The notes under the pieces are model-generated. The model searched no databases. It was given only the letters and a program-made list of their open reading frames with translations, and was not told the DNA's origin. Position numbers and translations under genes: made by a program. From the NCBI GenBank assembly GCA_016462055.1, contig JAEMTX010000003.1, positions 1-30,314 on the forward strand: a DNA stretch of 30,314 bases, given 5' to 3'. The number at the start of each line of letters is the position of its first letter. Positions within the stretch are counted from its first letter, which is position 1. The stretch comes from Acidimicrobiia bacterium. Lineage in GTDB: Bacteria > Actinomycetota > Acidimicrobiia > Acidimicrobiales > Acidimicrobilacustridaceae. Below are positions 1 to 7,665 of this stretch, piece after piece.

Positions 1-191
1 AGTCAAAGATCAAGAAACAAAAAGACCTTGAGGAACTCGAATCGCCCATCGACATGGTTGCCCTTGAAATTGAATTCGTGCGAGTTGCTAAGGACTACAA
101 CGATTCCAAGGAACTCAGTCCTGAAGCCTGGCTCGAACTTGGGGTTCCACGCGAGGTCTTACGCCGCGCTGGAATTCTTGAACATCGTTAA
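1..191 (+). CDS. 3' end of an unidentified conserved-looking protein (partial)
   Basis: Reading frame 3 is open from the left edge to a TAA at 189-191 and gives about 62 residues. The tail is charged and helical-looking: it begins SKIKKQKDLEELE and ends with ELSPEAWLELGVPREVLRRAG followed by a short ILEHR tail. The composition is that of a real protein, while the overlapping frame 1 is rich in Arg, Ser and Asn and looks like a shadow. The gene converges on purQ with a 5-nt gap. The start lies outside the window and I do not recognise the family, so no function is assigned. Confidence 0.5.
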   Translation, partial: SKIKKQKDLEELESPIDMVALEIEFVRVAKDYNDSKELSPEAWLELGVPREVLRRAGILEHR

Positions 192-196
192 TTCGT

Positions 197-856
197 TCAG
201 ACAGACAACAACGAACGAAGCAGCGGTAATCCGTCTGTGCTTCCGAGCAGTTCGCTTGTCGAACGTTCTGGGTGCGGCATGAGGCCGACAACGTTGCGAC
301 CTTCATTACACACGCCAGCGATGTCGTCGACTGAACCGTTGGGGTTCACGACATAGCGAAGTACGACACGATCTTCATCGCGAAGTTGCGCAAGTGTTTC
401 TGCATCGCAGGTGTAATTGCCTTCGAAGTGGTTGATCGGAATGCTCAACACTGCACCTTTGTCGGCGGAACGAGTGAGCACCGAGTTCGTGGTCTCGACG
501 CGCAACTGTGCAGGTGCGCAAACAAACTTCAGACCAGCATTCTTTTGCAGTGCACCGGGAAGAAGTCCGGCTTCGGTAAGCACCTGAAAACCGTTACAAA
601 TACCGACCACTGGGCCGCCAGCAGCAGCGAACTCAGCGACCGCAGACATCACTGGCGAGAAACGAGCGATGGCGCCGGGACGCAGATAATCACCGTGTGC
701 GAAGCCACCGGGAACGATGACGGCATCAACACCGTTCACTGTTGCATCGCCGTGCCAAAGAAGTTCAGGCTCGCCACCAACGAGACGCATGGCCTCAAGC
801 ATGTCTTGCTCACAGTTTGAACCGGGGAAGACCACAACCCCGACGCGTAAACTCAC
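197..856 (-). CDS. purQ: Phosphoribosylformylglycinamidine synthase subunit PurQ (glutamine amidotransferase)
   Basis: This is the glutaminase subunit of FGAM synthase. It releases ammonia from glutamine for the PurL subunit in step 4 of purine synthesis, in the cytoplasm. The 219-residue protein is a complete class I glutamine amidotransferase: an N-terminal VFPGSNCE segment, the nucleophile Cys87 in GICNGFQ, and the partners His195 and Glu197 in MPHPER. The length matches the small PurQ type that works with separate PurS and PurL. The start codon is GTG (854-856) and overlaps the purS stop by 4 nt (GTGA), indicating translational coupling. It is the last gene of the purine operon here; purL does not follow, because a gene on the opposite strand converges on it. 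Confidence 0.96.
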   Translation of the reverse strand: MSLRVGVVVFPGSNCEQDMLEAMRLVGGEPELLWHGDATVNGVDAVIVPGGFAHGDYLRPGAIARFSPVMSAVAEFAAAGGPVVGICNGFQVLTEAGLLPGALQKNAGLKFVCAPAQLRVETTNSVLTRSADKGAVLSIPINHFEGNYTCDAETLAQLRDEDRVVLRYVVNPNGSVDDIAGVCNEGRNVVGLMPHPERSTSELLGSTDGLPLLRSLLSV

Positions 857-1116
857 GATGCAACGCCCACAGGTTCGAGTTCAACAATCGCGTCTTCGAT
901 GACGGGATTGGTGAGGAACCGATTGCACAGATCTTCGGCTTCAGAACGCGCTGCGGCTTCGTCGGCAGCATCGATTTCGAAACGAATGCTCTTTCCGACG
1001 CGCACGCCGCTGACACCAGAAAAACCCAGCGTGGGCATGGCTCGTTCGATGGTGGAACCTTGGGGATCAGCAATCCCTGGTCGAAGACGAACTTCGACGT
1101 GCACCGAGAAGATCAT
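853..1116 (-). CDS. purS: Phosphoribosylformylglycinamidine synthase subunit PurS
   Basis: PurS is the small structural subunit that bridges PurQ and PurL in the FGAM synthase complex. The chosen ATG at 1114-1116 gives 87 residues, the usual PurS size. The segment VEVRLRPGIADPQGSTIERA matches the family core, and LGFSGVSGVRVGKSIRFEID follows it. The same frame is open further upstream (to 1305), but that part is low-complexity, Arg/His-rich and overlaps purC, so it is not coding. The stop overlaps the GTG of purQ by 4 nt. It lies 58 nt downstream of purC on the same strand. The ribosome-binding site is weak (GGGCT just before the ATG). Confidence 0.93.
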   Translation of the reverse strand: MIFSVHVEVRLRPGIADPQGSTIERAMPTLGFSGVSGVRVGKSIRFEIDAADEAAARSEAEDLCNRFLTNPVIEDAIVELEPVGVAS

Positions 1117-1174
1117 GAGCCCATATTCGCACATCGACGCGCGTGTGCGGAGCAGATCTGCATGCGGTCGAGCG

Positions 1175-2050
1175 TCACCCGCGCCATTCGGCGAATGAAC
1201 GACCAGTGATGCGTTCGTAGGCATCGATGTAGCGAGCGCTCGTGGTATCGACGACCTCGGTGGGAAGCGGTGGTGCCGGTGGCTGCTTGTTCCAATCAAG
1301 CCCATCGAGGTAGTCGCGAACCGGTTGCTTATCGAACGAAGGCGGCGTGCTGCCCGGCTTCCAACTTTCCGCTGCCCAGAACCGCGAAGAGTCCGGGGTC
1401 AGAACCTCGTCACACAGCACAAGTTCGCCATCGATGAGGCCCAGTTCGAACTTGGTGTCGGCCATGAGAATGCCTCGGGCCGCGGCCCACTCGGCACCCT
1501 TTGTGTAGAGCTCAAGTGACACCGAACGAGCCCGTTCGGCCAGATCGGCACCGATCAATTCGACCGAAGCCTCGAAGGAGATGTTCTCGTCGTGGCCTTC
1601 GGCGGCCTTGGTGGAAGGGGTGAACACCGGTTCGGGCAACTTGGCCGATTCGAGGAGCCCAGCGGGGAGTTCCTGGCCATGCATCGTGCCATCGGCCTTG
1701 TATTCCTTCCACGCTGAACCGGTGAGATAGCCCCGAACGATGCATTCGATGGGCAGCATTTCGGCCTTGCGGCACAACATGATGCGGCCCTGCCAGTCGT
1801 CACGCTGAGCCGGGGCAGGGCAGTCGCCGAGCGAGGTCGAGAGGAGATGGCTGCCCACCACTCCCTCGAACTTCTCGAACCAGAAGGCCGACATGGCTGT
1901 GAGCACGCGGCCCTTGTCGGGAATGGGTTCGGCCATCACAACGTCGAACGCGCTCAGACGGTCGGAAGTGACCATGAGCAATCGGTTATCGCCCGCGTCG
2001 TAAATATCGCGAACTTTTCCTGAATAAATGTGCGGAAGTGCGTCGGTCAT
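1175..2050 (-). CDS. purC: Phosphoribosylaminoimidazole-succinocarboxamide synthase (SAICAR synthetase)
   Basis: The enzyme joins CAIR and aspartate with ATP to give SAICAR in purine synthesis. The 291-residue protein begins with the family hallmark YSGKVRDIYDAGD and continues with TSDRLSAFDVV, the IECIVRGYLTGSAWKEY segment and ILMADTKFELG. The ending DAYERITGRSF is typical of the longer PurC form (about 290-300 residues) found in Actinobacteria and yeast rather than the short E. coli form of about 237. The ATG is preceded by a good Shine-Dalgarno, CAGGAG, 8 nt upstream. It sits 39 nt after purB in the same operon. Confidence 0.97.
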   Translation of the reverse strand: MTDALPHIYSGKVRDIYDAGDNRLLMVTSDRLSAFDVVMAEPIPDKGRVLTAMSAFWFEKFEGVVGSHLLSTSLGDCPAPAQRDDWQGRIMLCRKAEMLPIECIVRGYLTGSAWKEYKADGTMHGQELPAGLLESAKLPEPVFTPSTKAAEGHDENISFEASVELIGADLAERARSVSLELYTKGAEWAAARGILMADTKFELGLIDGELVLCDEVLTPDSSRFWAAESWKPGSTPPSFDKQPVRDYLDGLDWNKQPPAPPLPTEVVDTTSARYIDAYERITGRSFAEWRG

Positions 2051-2089
2051 GGCGGGTCTCCTGGAAGCGGCCGGCGGCAGGTCCTCAGA

Positions 2090-3520
2090 TCAGAGGATGT
2101 CTCCCGGACGATACCCAGCCGCAGCCGGATCTGCCGACACAAGTGCCGAAATTGTCGCCACAAATGTGGCGATCTGTTCGGGAGCACGACCAACAAAGTC
2201 GATTGGATTCGAAAGGGCGCCGGCAAGTTCATCGGGAGCAAGACCAAGGCGCGGATCGGCCGCGAGCCGTTCGATGAGGTCATTGCCTTCGGCTCCGTCT
2301 TCGCGAAGTCGCAGCGCGGCGGCAACGGCATGTTCCTTAATGGCCTCGTGCGCTTGTTCACGGCCCACACCATTACGCACTGCCGCAACAAGAACTTTCG
2401 TGGTCGCAAGGAAGGGAAGGTACCGATCGAGTTCACGCTCGATAACTGCGGGATAGAAACCAAAATCATCGAGCACAGTCAAGAACGTTTCGAACAAACC
2501 GTCGATGGCGAGGAATGCGTCGGGCAATGCAACACGGCGCACGACCGAACAACTGACATCGCCTTCGTTCCATTGATCGCCGGCCAGCGACGCAACCATC
2601 GTGAGATGCCCGCGCAGAATGGCCAGCAAGCCGCCGATGCGTTCGCAACTGCGGCTGTTCATCTTGTGCGGCATGGCCGAAGATCCGACCTGGCCAGGAC
2701 GGAAGCCTTCGGTGGCGAGTTCTTGGCCGGCCATTAGGCGAATCGTCAGTGCAAGATCGGCGGGACCAGCAGCGGCCTGCACGAGCGCAGACACCACATC
2801 AAGATCAAGTGAACGCGGATACACCTGACCAACGTTGGTGAGCCATGCATCGAAGCCAAGGTGCGCAGCCACACGAGATTCGAGTTGTTCAAGGCGCTCG
2901 CCATCACCATCGAACAGATCGAGCATGTCTTGTTGCGTACCGACCGGCCCCTTGATGCCACGCATTGGATAACGCGCAAGAAGGTCATCGACTCGGTACA
3001 GCGCTTGCAACAGCTCTTCACCCGCGTTGGCAAAGCGCTTGCCGAGCGTGGTGGCTTGAGCCGGAACATTGTGCGAGCGGCCAGCCATGACAACCGTTGC
3101 CGATTCCGCAGCGCGTTCGGCCAAACGTGCAAGCGCAGCCAGCATGCGGCCGCGAATGACAACCAGTGAACGACGCAATTGAAGTTGCTCGACGTTCTCG
3201 GTGAGATCGCGCGAGGTCATGCCCTTGTGGATCTGTTCATGACCCGCCAACGCGCAGAACTCGTCGATACGAGCCTTCACATCGTGACGAGTGACGCGCT
3301 CACGAGCATCGATGGAATCAAGATCCACCTGATCGATGACGCGGCGATAGGCATCGATGGCATCATCGGGAACGGCAACACCGAGATCACGCTGAGCTTC
3401 AAGAACGGCAAGCCAGAGTTCCCGTTCGAGAACAATTTTCTGTTCAGGCGACCACAGTCGGACCATCTCAGCGCTCGCATAACGAGCAGCAAGAACATTG
3501 GGCACTGACGTGGACGCCAT
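2090..3520 (-). CDS. purB: Adenylosuccinate lyase
   Basis: This enzyme splits SAICAR to AICAR plus fumarate and adenylosuccinate to AMP plus fumarate, so it serves both the IMP and AMP branches; both partner genes, purC and purA, are in this operon. The 476-residue protein belongs to the fumarase/aspartase superfamily. Visible motifs are TSRDLTEN (about 102-109), GRSHNVPAQATTLGKR with catalytic-type His150, and the signature SSAMPHKMN at 280-288. An in-frame ATG 30 nt upstream exists, but the ATG at 3518-3520 has the better ribosome-binding site (GAGGAG) and gives the natural N-terminus MASTSVPNVL. It lies 78 nt after purE. Confidence 0.96.
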   Translation of the reverse strand: MASTSVPNVLAARYASAEMVRLWSPEQKIVLERELWLAVLEAQRDLGVAVPDDAIDAYRRVIDQVDLDSIDARERVTRHDVKARIDEFCALAGHEQIHKGMTSRDLTENVEQLQLRRSLVVIRGRMLAALARLAERAAESATVVMAGRSHNVPAQATTLGKRFANAGEELLQALYRVDDLLARYPMRGIKGPVGTQQDMLDLFDGDGERLEQLESRVAAHLGFDAWLTNVGQVYPRSLDLDVVSALVQAAAGPADLALTIRLMAGQELATEGFRPGQVGSSAMPHKMNSRSCERIGGLLAILRGHLTMVASLAGDQWNEGDVSCSVVRRVALPDAFLAIDGLFETFLTVLDDFGFYPAVIERELDRYLPFLATTKVLVAAVRNGVGREQAHEAIKEHAVAAALRLREDGAEGNDLIERLAADPRLGLAPDELAGALSNPIDFVGRAPEQIATFVATISALVSADPAAAGYRPGDIL

Positions 3521-3598
3521 TCGGTCTCCTCGATGGCCCGAAGCGGGCACCTCCTAAGGATACGACGACACCGGGGTGATCTCGGTGCGATTTACAAA

Positions 3599-4048
3599 TC
3601 AGGGATTGGCGCGGCGGGCTCGGTCTTCAAGCAACTTGGCCTGGAGTCCTGTATCGGTAATCGCCAACATTTCGACCACAAGAAGCGCCGCGTTCACTGA
3701 ACCATCGATAGCCACAGTGGCCACAGGAATACCCCGAGGCATCTGAACCGTCGAATACAGCGCATCGACACCGTTAATGGCACCACCAGACAACGGAACG
3801 CCGACCACCGGAAGCGTGGTGTGAGCAGCAACAACACCAGCAAGATGGGCGGCCATGCCTGCGCCACAAATGAACGCGATATAGCCATTTTCACGAGCAG
3901 ATGTAGCGAACGCTGTTACTTCAGCAGGGTTGCGGTGGGCCGAGAGCACTCGCACATCGGCCTCGATGCCAAACGCTTCAAGCGTGTCGGCCGCGCCTTG
4001 CATCTTGTCGCGATCGTTGGGCGAACCCATAAGAATGGCAACCTTCAT
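3599..4048 (-). CDS. purE: 5-(carboxyamino)imidazole ribonucleotide mutase (PurE)
   Basis: PurE converts N5-CAIR to CAIR. The 149-residue protein shows the family motifs SAHRNP (about 37-42, containing the catalytic His), GAGMAAHLAG and STVQMPRGIPVATVAI. These resemble class I PurE, which needs PurK to make N5-CAIR; purK is not in the window, so the class is inferred from the motifs alone. The early loop reads GSPND where E. coli has GSKSD, so one phosphate-loop Ser is Asn. The ATG at 4046-4048 follows GGAGG and overlaps the purD stop by 4 nt. A longer in-frame start at 4117 would lie inside purD and is rejected. Confidence 0.94.
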   Translation of the reverse strand: MKVAILMGSPNDRDKMQGAADTLEAFGIEADVRVLSAHRNPAEVTAFATSARENGYIAFICGAGMAAHLAGVVAAHTTLPVVGVPLSGGAINGVDALYSTVQMPRGIPVATVAIDGSVNAALLVVEMLAITDTGLQAKLLEDRARRANP

Positions 4049-5286
4049 CGGGATCCTCCATTGGTAGTGGCCGCAGCGGCCGAAGCTATGTCGTTGCGAT
4101 GTTGCAGGCCAGGCCAAGAAATCTTGCCGACTGCTTCATACGCAGTCTGCCGGGCTTCAGCAATATTGGCACCCTGGCCTGTCACCGTGAGTACTCGGCC
4201 GCCTGCAGTAACGAGTTGGCCCTGCTCATTTGCATCGACGCCAGCGCAGAACACGGTTGCACCGGCAACCGATTGCGCGTCGTCGAGACCGTTGATGACG
4301 TCTCCGCTGCGCACATCGCGCGGGTAGCCCTCAGCCGCGCAGACAACGGTTACAGCTGCGCCATCGTCGAAAGTCGGAGCGGAGCCCAGTTGACCAGCTG
4401 CGGCCGAGGCGAGGAGTTCGCCGAGATCGCTCGTAAGCCGAGGAAGAACGACCTGCGTTTCTGGATCACCGAAGCGCACGTTGTATTCGAGCATCTTCGG
4501 ACCGGCGGGCGTAAGCATAAGACCGGCATAGAGAACGCCGCGGTAATCGATACCGATAGAGCGCAGATAGGCCAACGTCGGCAACACGCCGTCGTTCATG
4601 ACGGCATCGATCACGGACTGATCGGCAACAGGAACCGGCGAGTACGCGCCCATGCCGCCGGTGTTGGGGCCAGCATCGCCATCGCCAACACGTTTGAAAT
4701 CCTGTGCGGGCGAAAGCGCAACCGCGTTCGTTCCGTCGCAAATTGCGAGAACAGAAACTTCGGGGCCTGTGAGGCCTTCTTCAATCACCAGCGTGCGACC
4801 GGCATCACCGAATGCATCACCCGAGAGGTAGTCCCGCACCGCGTCACGAGCCTCTCCAAGAGATGTTGTGACAACAACACCCTTGCCCGCAGCAAGACCG
4901 TCGGTCTTTACGACATACAAACCATCGAGCGTGTCGAGAAATGCGAATGCCGGTTCGGCTTCGGTGAACGTGCCATGTCGCGCGGTCGGAACACCGGCGG
5001 CAGCCAACACCTCTTTCATCCACGCCTTTGAACCTTCAAGTCGAGCCCCGTCAGCTCCGGGGCCAAACACCAACTTGCCTACCGCGCGCAGTTCATCGGC
5101 CAAACCAGCGACAAGGGGTGCTTCGGGACCAATCACATAGAGATCGGCGTCGATTTCCGTTGCCGGCGTGGACACGGAACCGGGGATGCCGGGGTTACCT
5201 GGAGTGACAACAACTTCGTGATGGCGTCGCAGCACCGTTGCGAGCGCATGCTCGCGTCCACCGGAACCAACGACACAAACATTCAT
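4045..5286 (-). CDS. purD: Phosphoribosylamine-glycine ligase (GAR synthetase)
   Basis: An ATP-grasp ligase that joins phosphoribosylamine and glycine (step 2 of purine synthesis). The 413-residue protein starts with the family hallmark VVGSGGREHALA, followed by TPGNPG. It contains YVVKTDGLAAGKGVVV in the ATP-grasp lid, PAQDFKRVGDGDAGPNTGGMGAYSP, and YNVRFGDPETQVVLPRL with the metal-binding Glu/Asn region. Length is normal. The ATG (5284-5286) shares one base with the purA TGA stop (TGATG), and its own stop overlaps purE, so purA-purD-purE should be translationally coupled. Confidence 0.97.
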   Translation of the reverse strand: MNVCVVGSGGREHALATVLRRHHEVVVTPGNPGIPGSVSTPATEIDADLYVIGPEAPLVAGLADELRAVGKLVFGPGADGARLEGSKAWMKEVLAAAGVPTARHGTFTEAEPAFAFLDTLDGLYVVKTDGLAAGKGVVVTTSLGEARDAVRDYLSGDAFGDAGRTLVIEEGLTGPEVSVLAICDGTNAVALSPAQDFKRVGDGDAGPNTGGMGAYSPVPVADQSVIDAVMNDGVLPTLAYLRSIGIDYRGVLYAGLMLTPAGPKMLEYNVRFGDPETQVVLPRLTSDLGELLASAAAGQLGSAPTFDDGAAVTVVCAAEGYPRDVRSGDVINGLDDAQSVAGATVFCAGVDANEQGQLVTAGGRVLTVTGQGANIAEARQTAYEAVGKISWPGLQHRNDIASAAAATTNGGSR

Positions 5287-6566
5287 CAGCCGTTGAAGTT
5301 CAGGTACTGGTCGCGTCCCGGACCAACGCCCACAAGGCCGATCGGTACGCCGATCTGCTCTTGCAAGAACGTCACGTAGTCAAGCGCTTCTTTCGGTAAT
5401 CCTCCGCGCGTTGTCACTGCTGAAATATCAGTCTTCCAACCGGGGAACTCGGCATAAACCGGCGTGACTTCGTGCAACACCGACTGGTGATACGGAAGAT
5501 GCGTAAACGTTTCGCCATTGAGTTCGTAGGCGATACAAACTTTGACGGAATCGAATGTGTCGAACACATCAAGTTTAGTGAGCGCAATTTCCGATAACGA
5601 ATTAAGACGGACCGCGTGACGCAACATCACCACGTCGCACCAACCAGTGCGCCGACGCCGGCCAGTATTTGTTCCGTACTCGTGACCGATCTCGATCAGC
5701 GCGTCGCCAATTTCGTCGGTGAGTTCGGTGGGGAATGGACCGGAACCAACCCGTGTGGTGTACGCCTTGGCAATACCAACAACGCGATCGATGTAACGAG
5801 GACCAATTCCCGCCCCGGTACAGGCGCCGCCGGCAACAGGATTCGAAGACGTTACGAATGGGTACGTGCCGTGATCGAGATCGAGGAACGTGGCCTGAGC
5901 ACCTTCGAGCAGAACGTTCTCGCCCGCTTCAAGTGATTCGTGAATGAGATTTACCGAATCGGTGATCATTGGCGCAAGACGCGGTGCGCAAATGTTGAGG
6001 TATTCGTCAGCGATAGCATCACCATCGAGCGGCAACTGATTAAAGACCTTGGCGAAGATCGCGTTCTTTTCTTTCAGCGCCACTTCCAGCTTTTGGCGGA
6101 AGATTTTTGGATCGAGAAGATCCTGAACACGCAGACCGACTCGCGCCGCCTTGTCGGCATAGGCCGGTCCGATGCCCCGCTTCGTGGTGCCGACCTTGTT
6201 CTTGCCAAGACGACGCTCGGTGAGCTTGTCGAGTTCCTGGTGATAGGGGAGGATCAAATGCGCGTTCCCGCTGATCTTGAGCTTTGAGGTATCGACGCCC
6301 TTGCCTGCGAGCATGTCGAGTTCGGCGATGAGCACGCGTGGGTCGACCACAACGCCATTTCCGATAACTGGCGTGATATGCGGATAGAGGATGCCGCTGG
6401 GCACGAGTTGGAGTTTGAATGACTCGCCATCGACCACGAGGGTGTGACCCGCGTTATGTCCACCTTGATAGCGGACGACGAGATGTTGATCACGGGCGAA
6501 CAGGTCGGTGAACTTGCCCTTCCCCTCGTCACCCCACTGGGTTCCGACGACGACGGTTGCTGGCAC
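5286..6566 (-). CDS. purA: Adenylosuccinate synthetase
   Basis: Catalyses the GTP-dependent joining of IMP and aspartate to adenylosuccinate, the committed step to AMP. The 426-residue protein has the P-loop-type GTQWGDEGKGK at the N-terminus, QGGHNAGHTLVV, VGTTKRGIGPAYADKAAR, LLEGAQATFLDLDHGTYPFVTSSNP, TNTGRRRRTGWCD and LTKLDVFD, all characteristic. It is the first gene of the minus-strand purine operon. The start codon is GTG (6564-6566), preceded by GAGGAG 7 nt away. Having purA lead a mostly IMP-pathway operon is less usual, but PurB is needed after PurA as well as in the IMP branch. Confidence 0.97.
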   Translation of the reverse strand: MPATVVVGTQWGDEGKGKFTDLFARDQHLVVRYQGGHNAGHTLVVDGESFKLQLVPSGILYPHITPVIGNGVVVDPRVLIAELDMLAGKGVDTSKLKISGNAHLILPYHQELDKLTERRLGKNKVGTTKRGIGPAYADKAARVGLRVQDLLDPKIFRQKLEVALKEKNAIFAKVFNQLPLDGDAIADEYLNICAPRLAPMITDSVNLIHESLEAGENVLLEGAQATFLDLDHGTYPFVTSSNPVAGGACTGAGIGPRYIDRVVGIAKAYTTRVGSGPFPTELTDEIGDALIEIGHEYGTNTGRRRRTGWCDVVMLRHAVRLNSLSEIALTKLDVFDTFDSVKVCIAYELNGETFTHLPYHQSVLHEVTPVYAEFPGWKTDISAVTTRGGLPKEALDYVTFLQEQIGVPIGLVGVGPGRDQYLNFNG

Positions 6567-6603
6567 GGTGAACTCCTCAATGGCACTGCACGGGAACCGG
6601 GGA

Positions 6604-6609
6604 ACACTA
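6604..6609 (-). promoter_or_regulatory. Possible -10 box for the purine operon
   Basis: On the minus strand TAGTGT fits the actinobacterial TAnnnT -10 pattern. It would place the transcript start near 6597 with a leader of about 30 nt carrying the GAGGAG site of purA. I see no convincing -35 element at 17-18 bp, so this is tentative. Confidence 0.3.
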
Positions 6610-6683
6610 CCCGTTCACCTTTCCTCTCTCCCCACTCAATTCCGATCTGCCCCAAAGGATCCGAGCGATCGAACCTCGCTGTC

Positions 6684-6689
6684 TAGGCT
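6684..6689 (+). promoter_or_regulatory. -10 box (TAGGCT) of a probable leaderless transcript for the UbiA gene
   Basis: TAGGCT ends 7 nt before the ATG at 6697 and there is no Shine-Dalgarno in the gap, so transcription would start at or next to the A of the ATG. No clear -35 element. Confidence 0.45.
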
Positions 6690-6696
6690 CAAGACG

Positions 6697-7665
6697 ATGA
6701 CGACCGTCGCCCCCCGCCCCACCGGCGTTCACCGGGTCATGCCCTACATCCGCATTATGCGGGTGGATCACTGGTTCAAGAACGTCTTCGTGCTCCCTGG
6801 CATCGTAGTGGCGATTAGCTCCCAAGAGAGCACCGAATGGTCGAGCCTGCTTCGGAACTTCATCCTCGGAATGGCCTCGGTCTGCCTCATCGCCTCAAGT
6901 AACTACGTGATCAACGAAGTACTCGATGCGCCGTTCGACCTTCACCACCCAATAAAGAAGAACCGCCCGGTTCCCTCGGGCTTGGTCAACATCAAGATTG
7001 CCTACGCCCAGTGGATTGCCTTGATGATCATCGGGCTCGGGCTCGGTGCACTTGTCAGCGTTCCTCTGACGCTCTCGCTTGCCGGTCTTTGGATTGCGGG
7101 CTGCGCGTACAACATCCCACCCGTGCGCACGAAGGACGTTCCGTATCTCGATGTCCTTACCGAGTCGATCAACAACCCATTGCGTATGCTCGTTGGTTGG
7201 TACATCGTTCCGAACAGCCCCACGCCGCCGGTATCGCTGCTCATCTCTTATTGGATGATCGGCTGCTTCTTCATGGGGCTCAAACGATTCGCTGAATATC
7301 GCGATATGGCCGATCAACGCGACGAGCAGATTCGCTATCGGAAATCGTTCGCTGTCTACAACGAACAGCGCCTGCTTGTTTCGATCATGTTTTATGCAGC
7401 TTCAGGAATGCTTTTCTTCGGTGCATTCGTGCAGCGCTATCGCATTGAACTCATTCTTTCTTTCCCATTAGTGGCGCTCATCATGGCCATCTATTTCAAA
7501 CTCGCGTTTCAATCATCGAGTCCGGTGGAACATCCGGAGAAGCTCTACAAAGAACGCGGCCTGATGGCGGCTGTCACCAGTTGTTCGGCACTGATGGTCG
7601 TACTGCTCTTTGTGAACATTCCGGCGCTCATCGACATATTCCCTATGACGGCCTGGAATCGTTAG
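6697..7665 (+). CDS. UbiA-family membrane prenyltransferase (possibly decaprenyl-phosphate phosphoribosyltransferase-like)
   Basis: UbiA-superfamily proteins transfer a prenyl chain, or act on polyprenyl-phosphate, inside the membrane. The 322-residue protein has about eight hydrophobic segments. Its first metal/diphosphate motif is N73-E-V-L-D77-A-P-F-D81, a variant of NDxxDxxxD, followed by HPIKKNRPVPSG, which resembles the HPxKxxRP segment of actinobacterial decaprenyl-phosphate phosphoribosyltransferases. The second Asp-rich region is LDVLTESINNPLRML (about 150-164). The ATG at 6697 was preferred over an upstream in-frame ATG at 6508, because that extension lies antisense within purA and is Ser/Pro-rich. 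It converges on, and overlaps by 23 nt, the GT-C-like gene. Substrate is not determined; an arabinose/ribose-lipid role is inference. Confidence 0.8.
   Translation: MTTVAPRPTGVHRVMPYIRIMRVDHWFKNVFVLPGIVVAISSQESTEWSSLLRNFILGMASVCLIASSNYVINEVLDAPFDLHHPIKKNRPVPSGLVNIKIAYAQWIALMIIGLGLGALVSVPLTLSLAGLWIAGCAYNIPPVRTKDVPYLDVLTESINNPLRMLVGWYIVPNSPTPPVSLLISYWMIGCFFMGLKRFAEYRDMADQRDEQIRYRKSFAVYNEQRLLVSIMFYAASGMLFFGAFVQRYRIELILSFPLVALIMAIYFKLAFQSSSPVEHPEKLYKERGLMAAVTSCSALMVVLLFVNIPALIDIFPMTAWNR

Noticed and set aside
853..1305. 150-residue version of PurS
   Set aside because: The extra 63 N-terminal residues are Arg/His-rich, overlap purC, and are absent from the PurS family.
2030..2737. 235-codon open frame opposite purB and the purC start
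   Set aside because: It is antisense to the conserved purB core; the sequence looks like a reverse-strand shadow.
4099..5031. 310-codon open frame on the + strand opposite purD
   Set aside because: It is antisense to a complete, motif-rich purD; the translation is rich in Arg, His and Cys with no recognisable domain. It reflects codon bias, not a gene.
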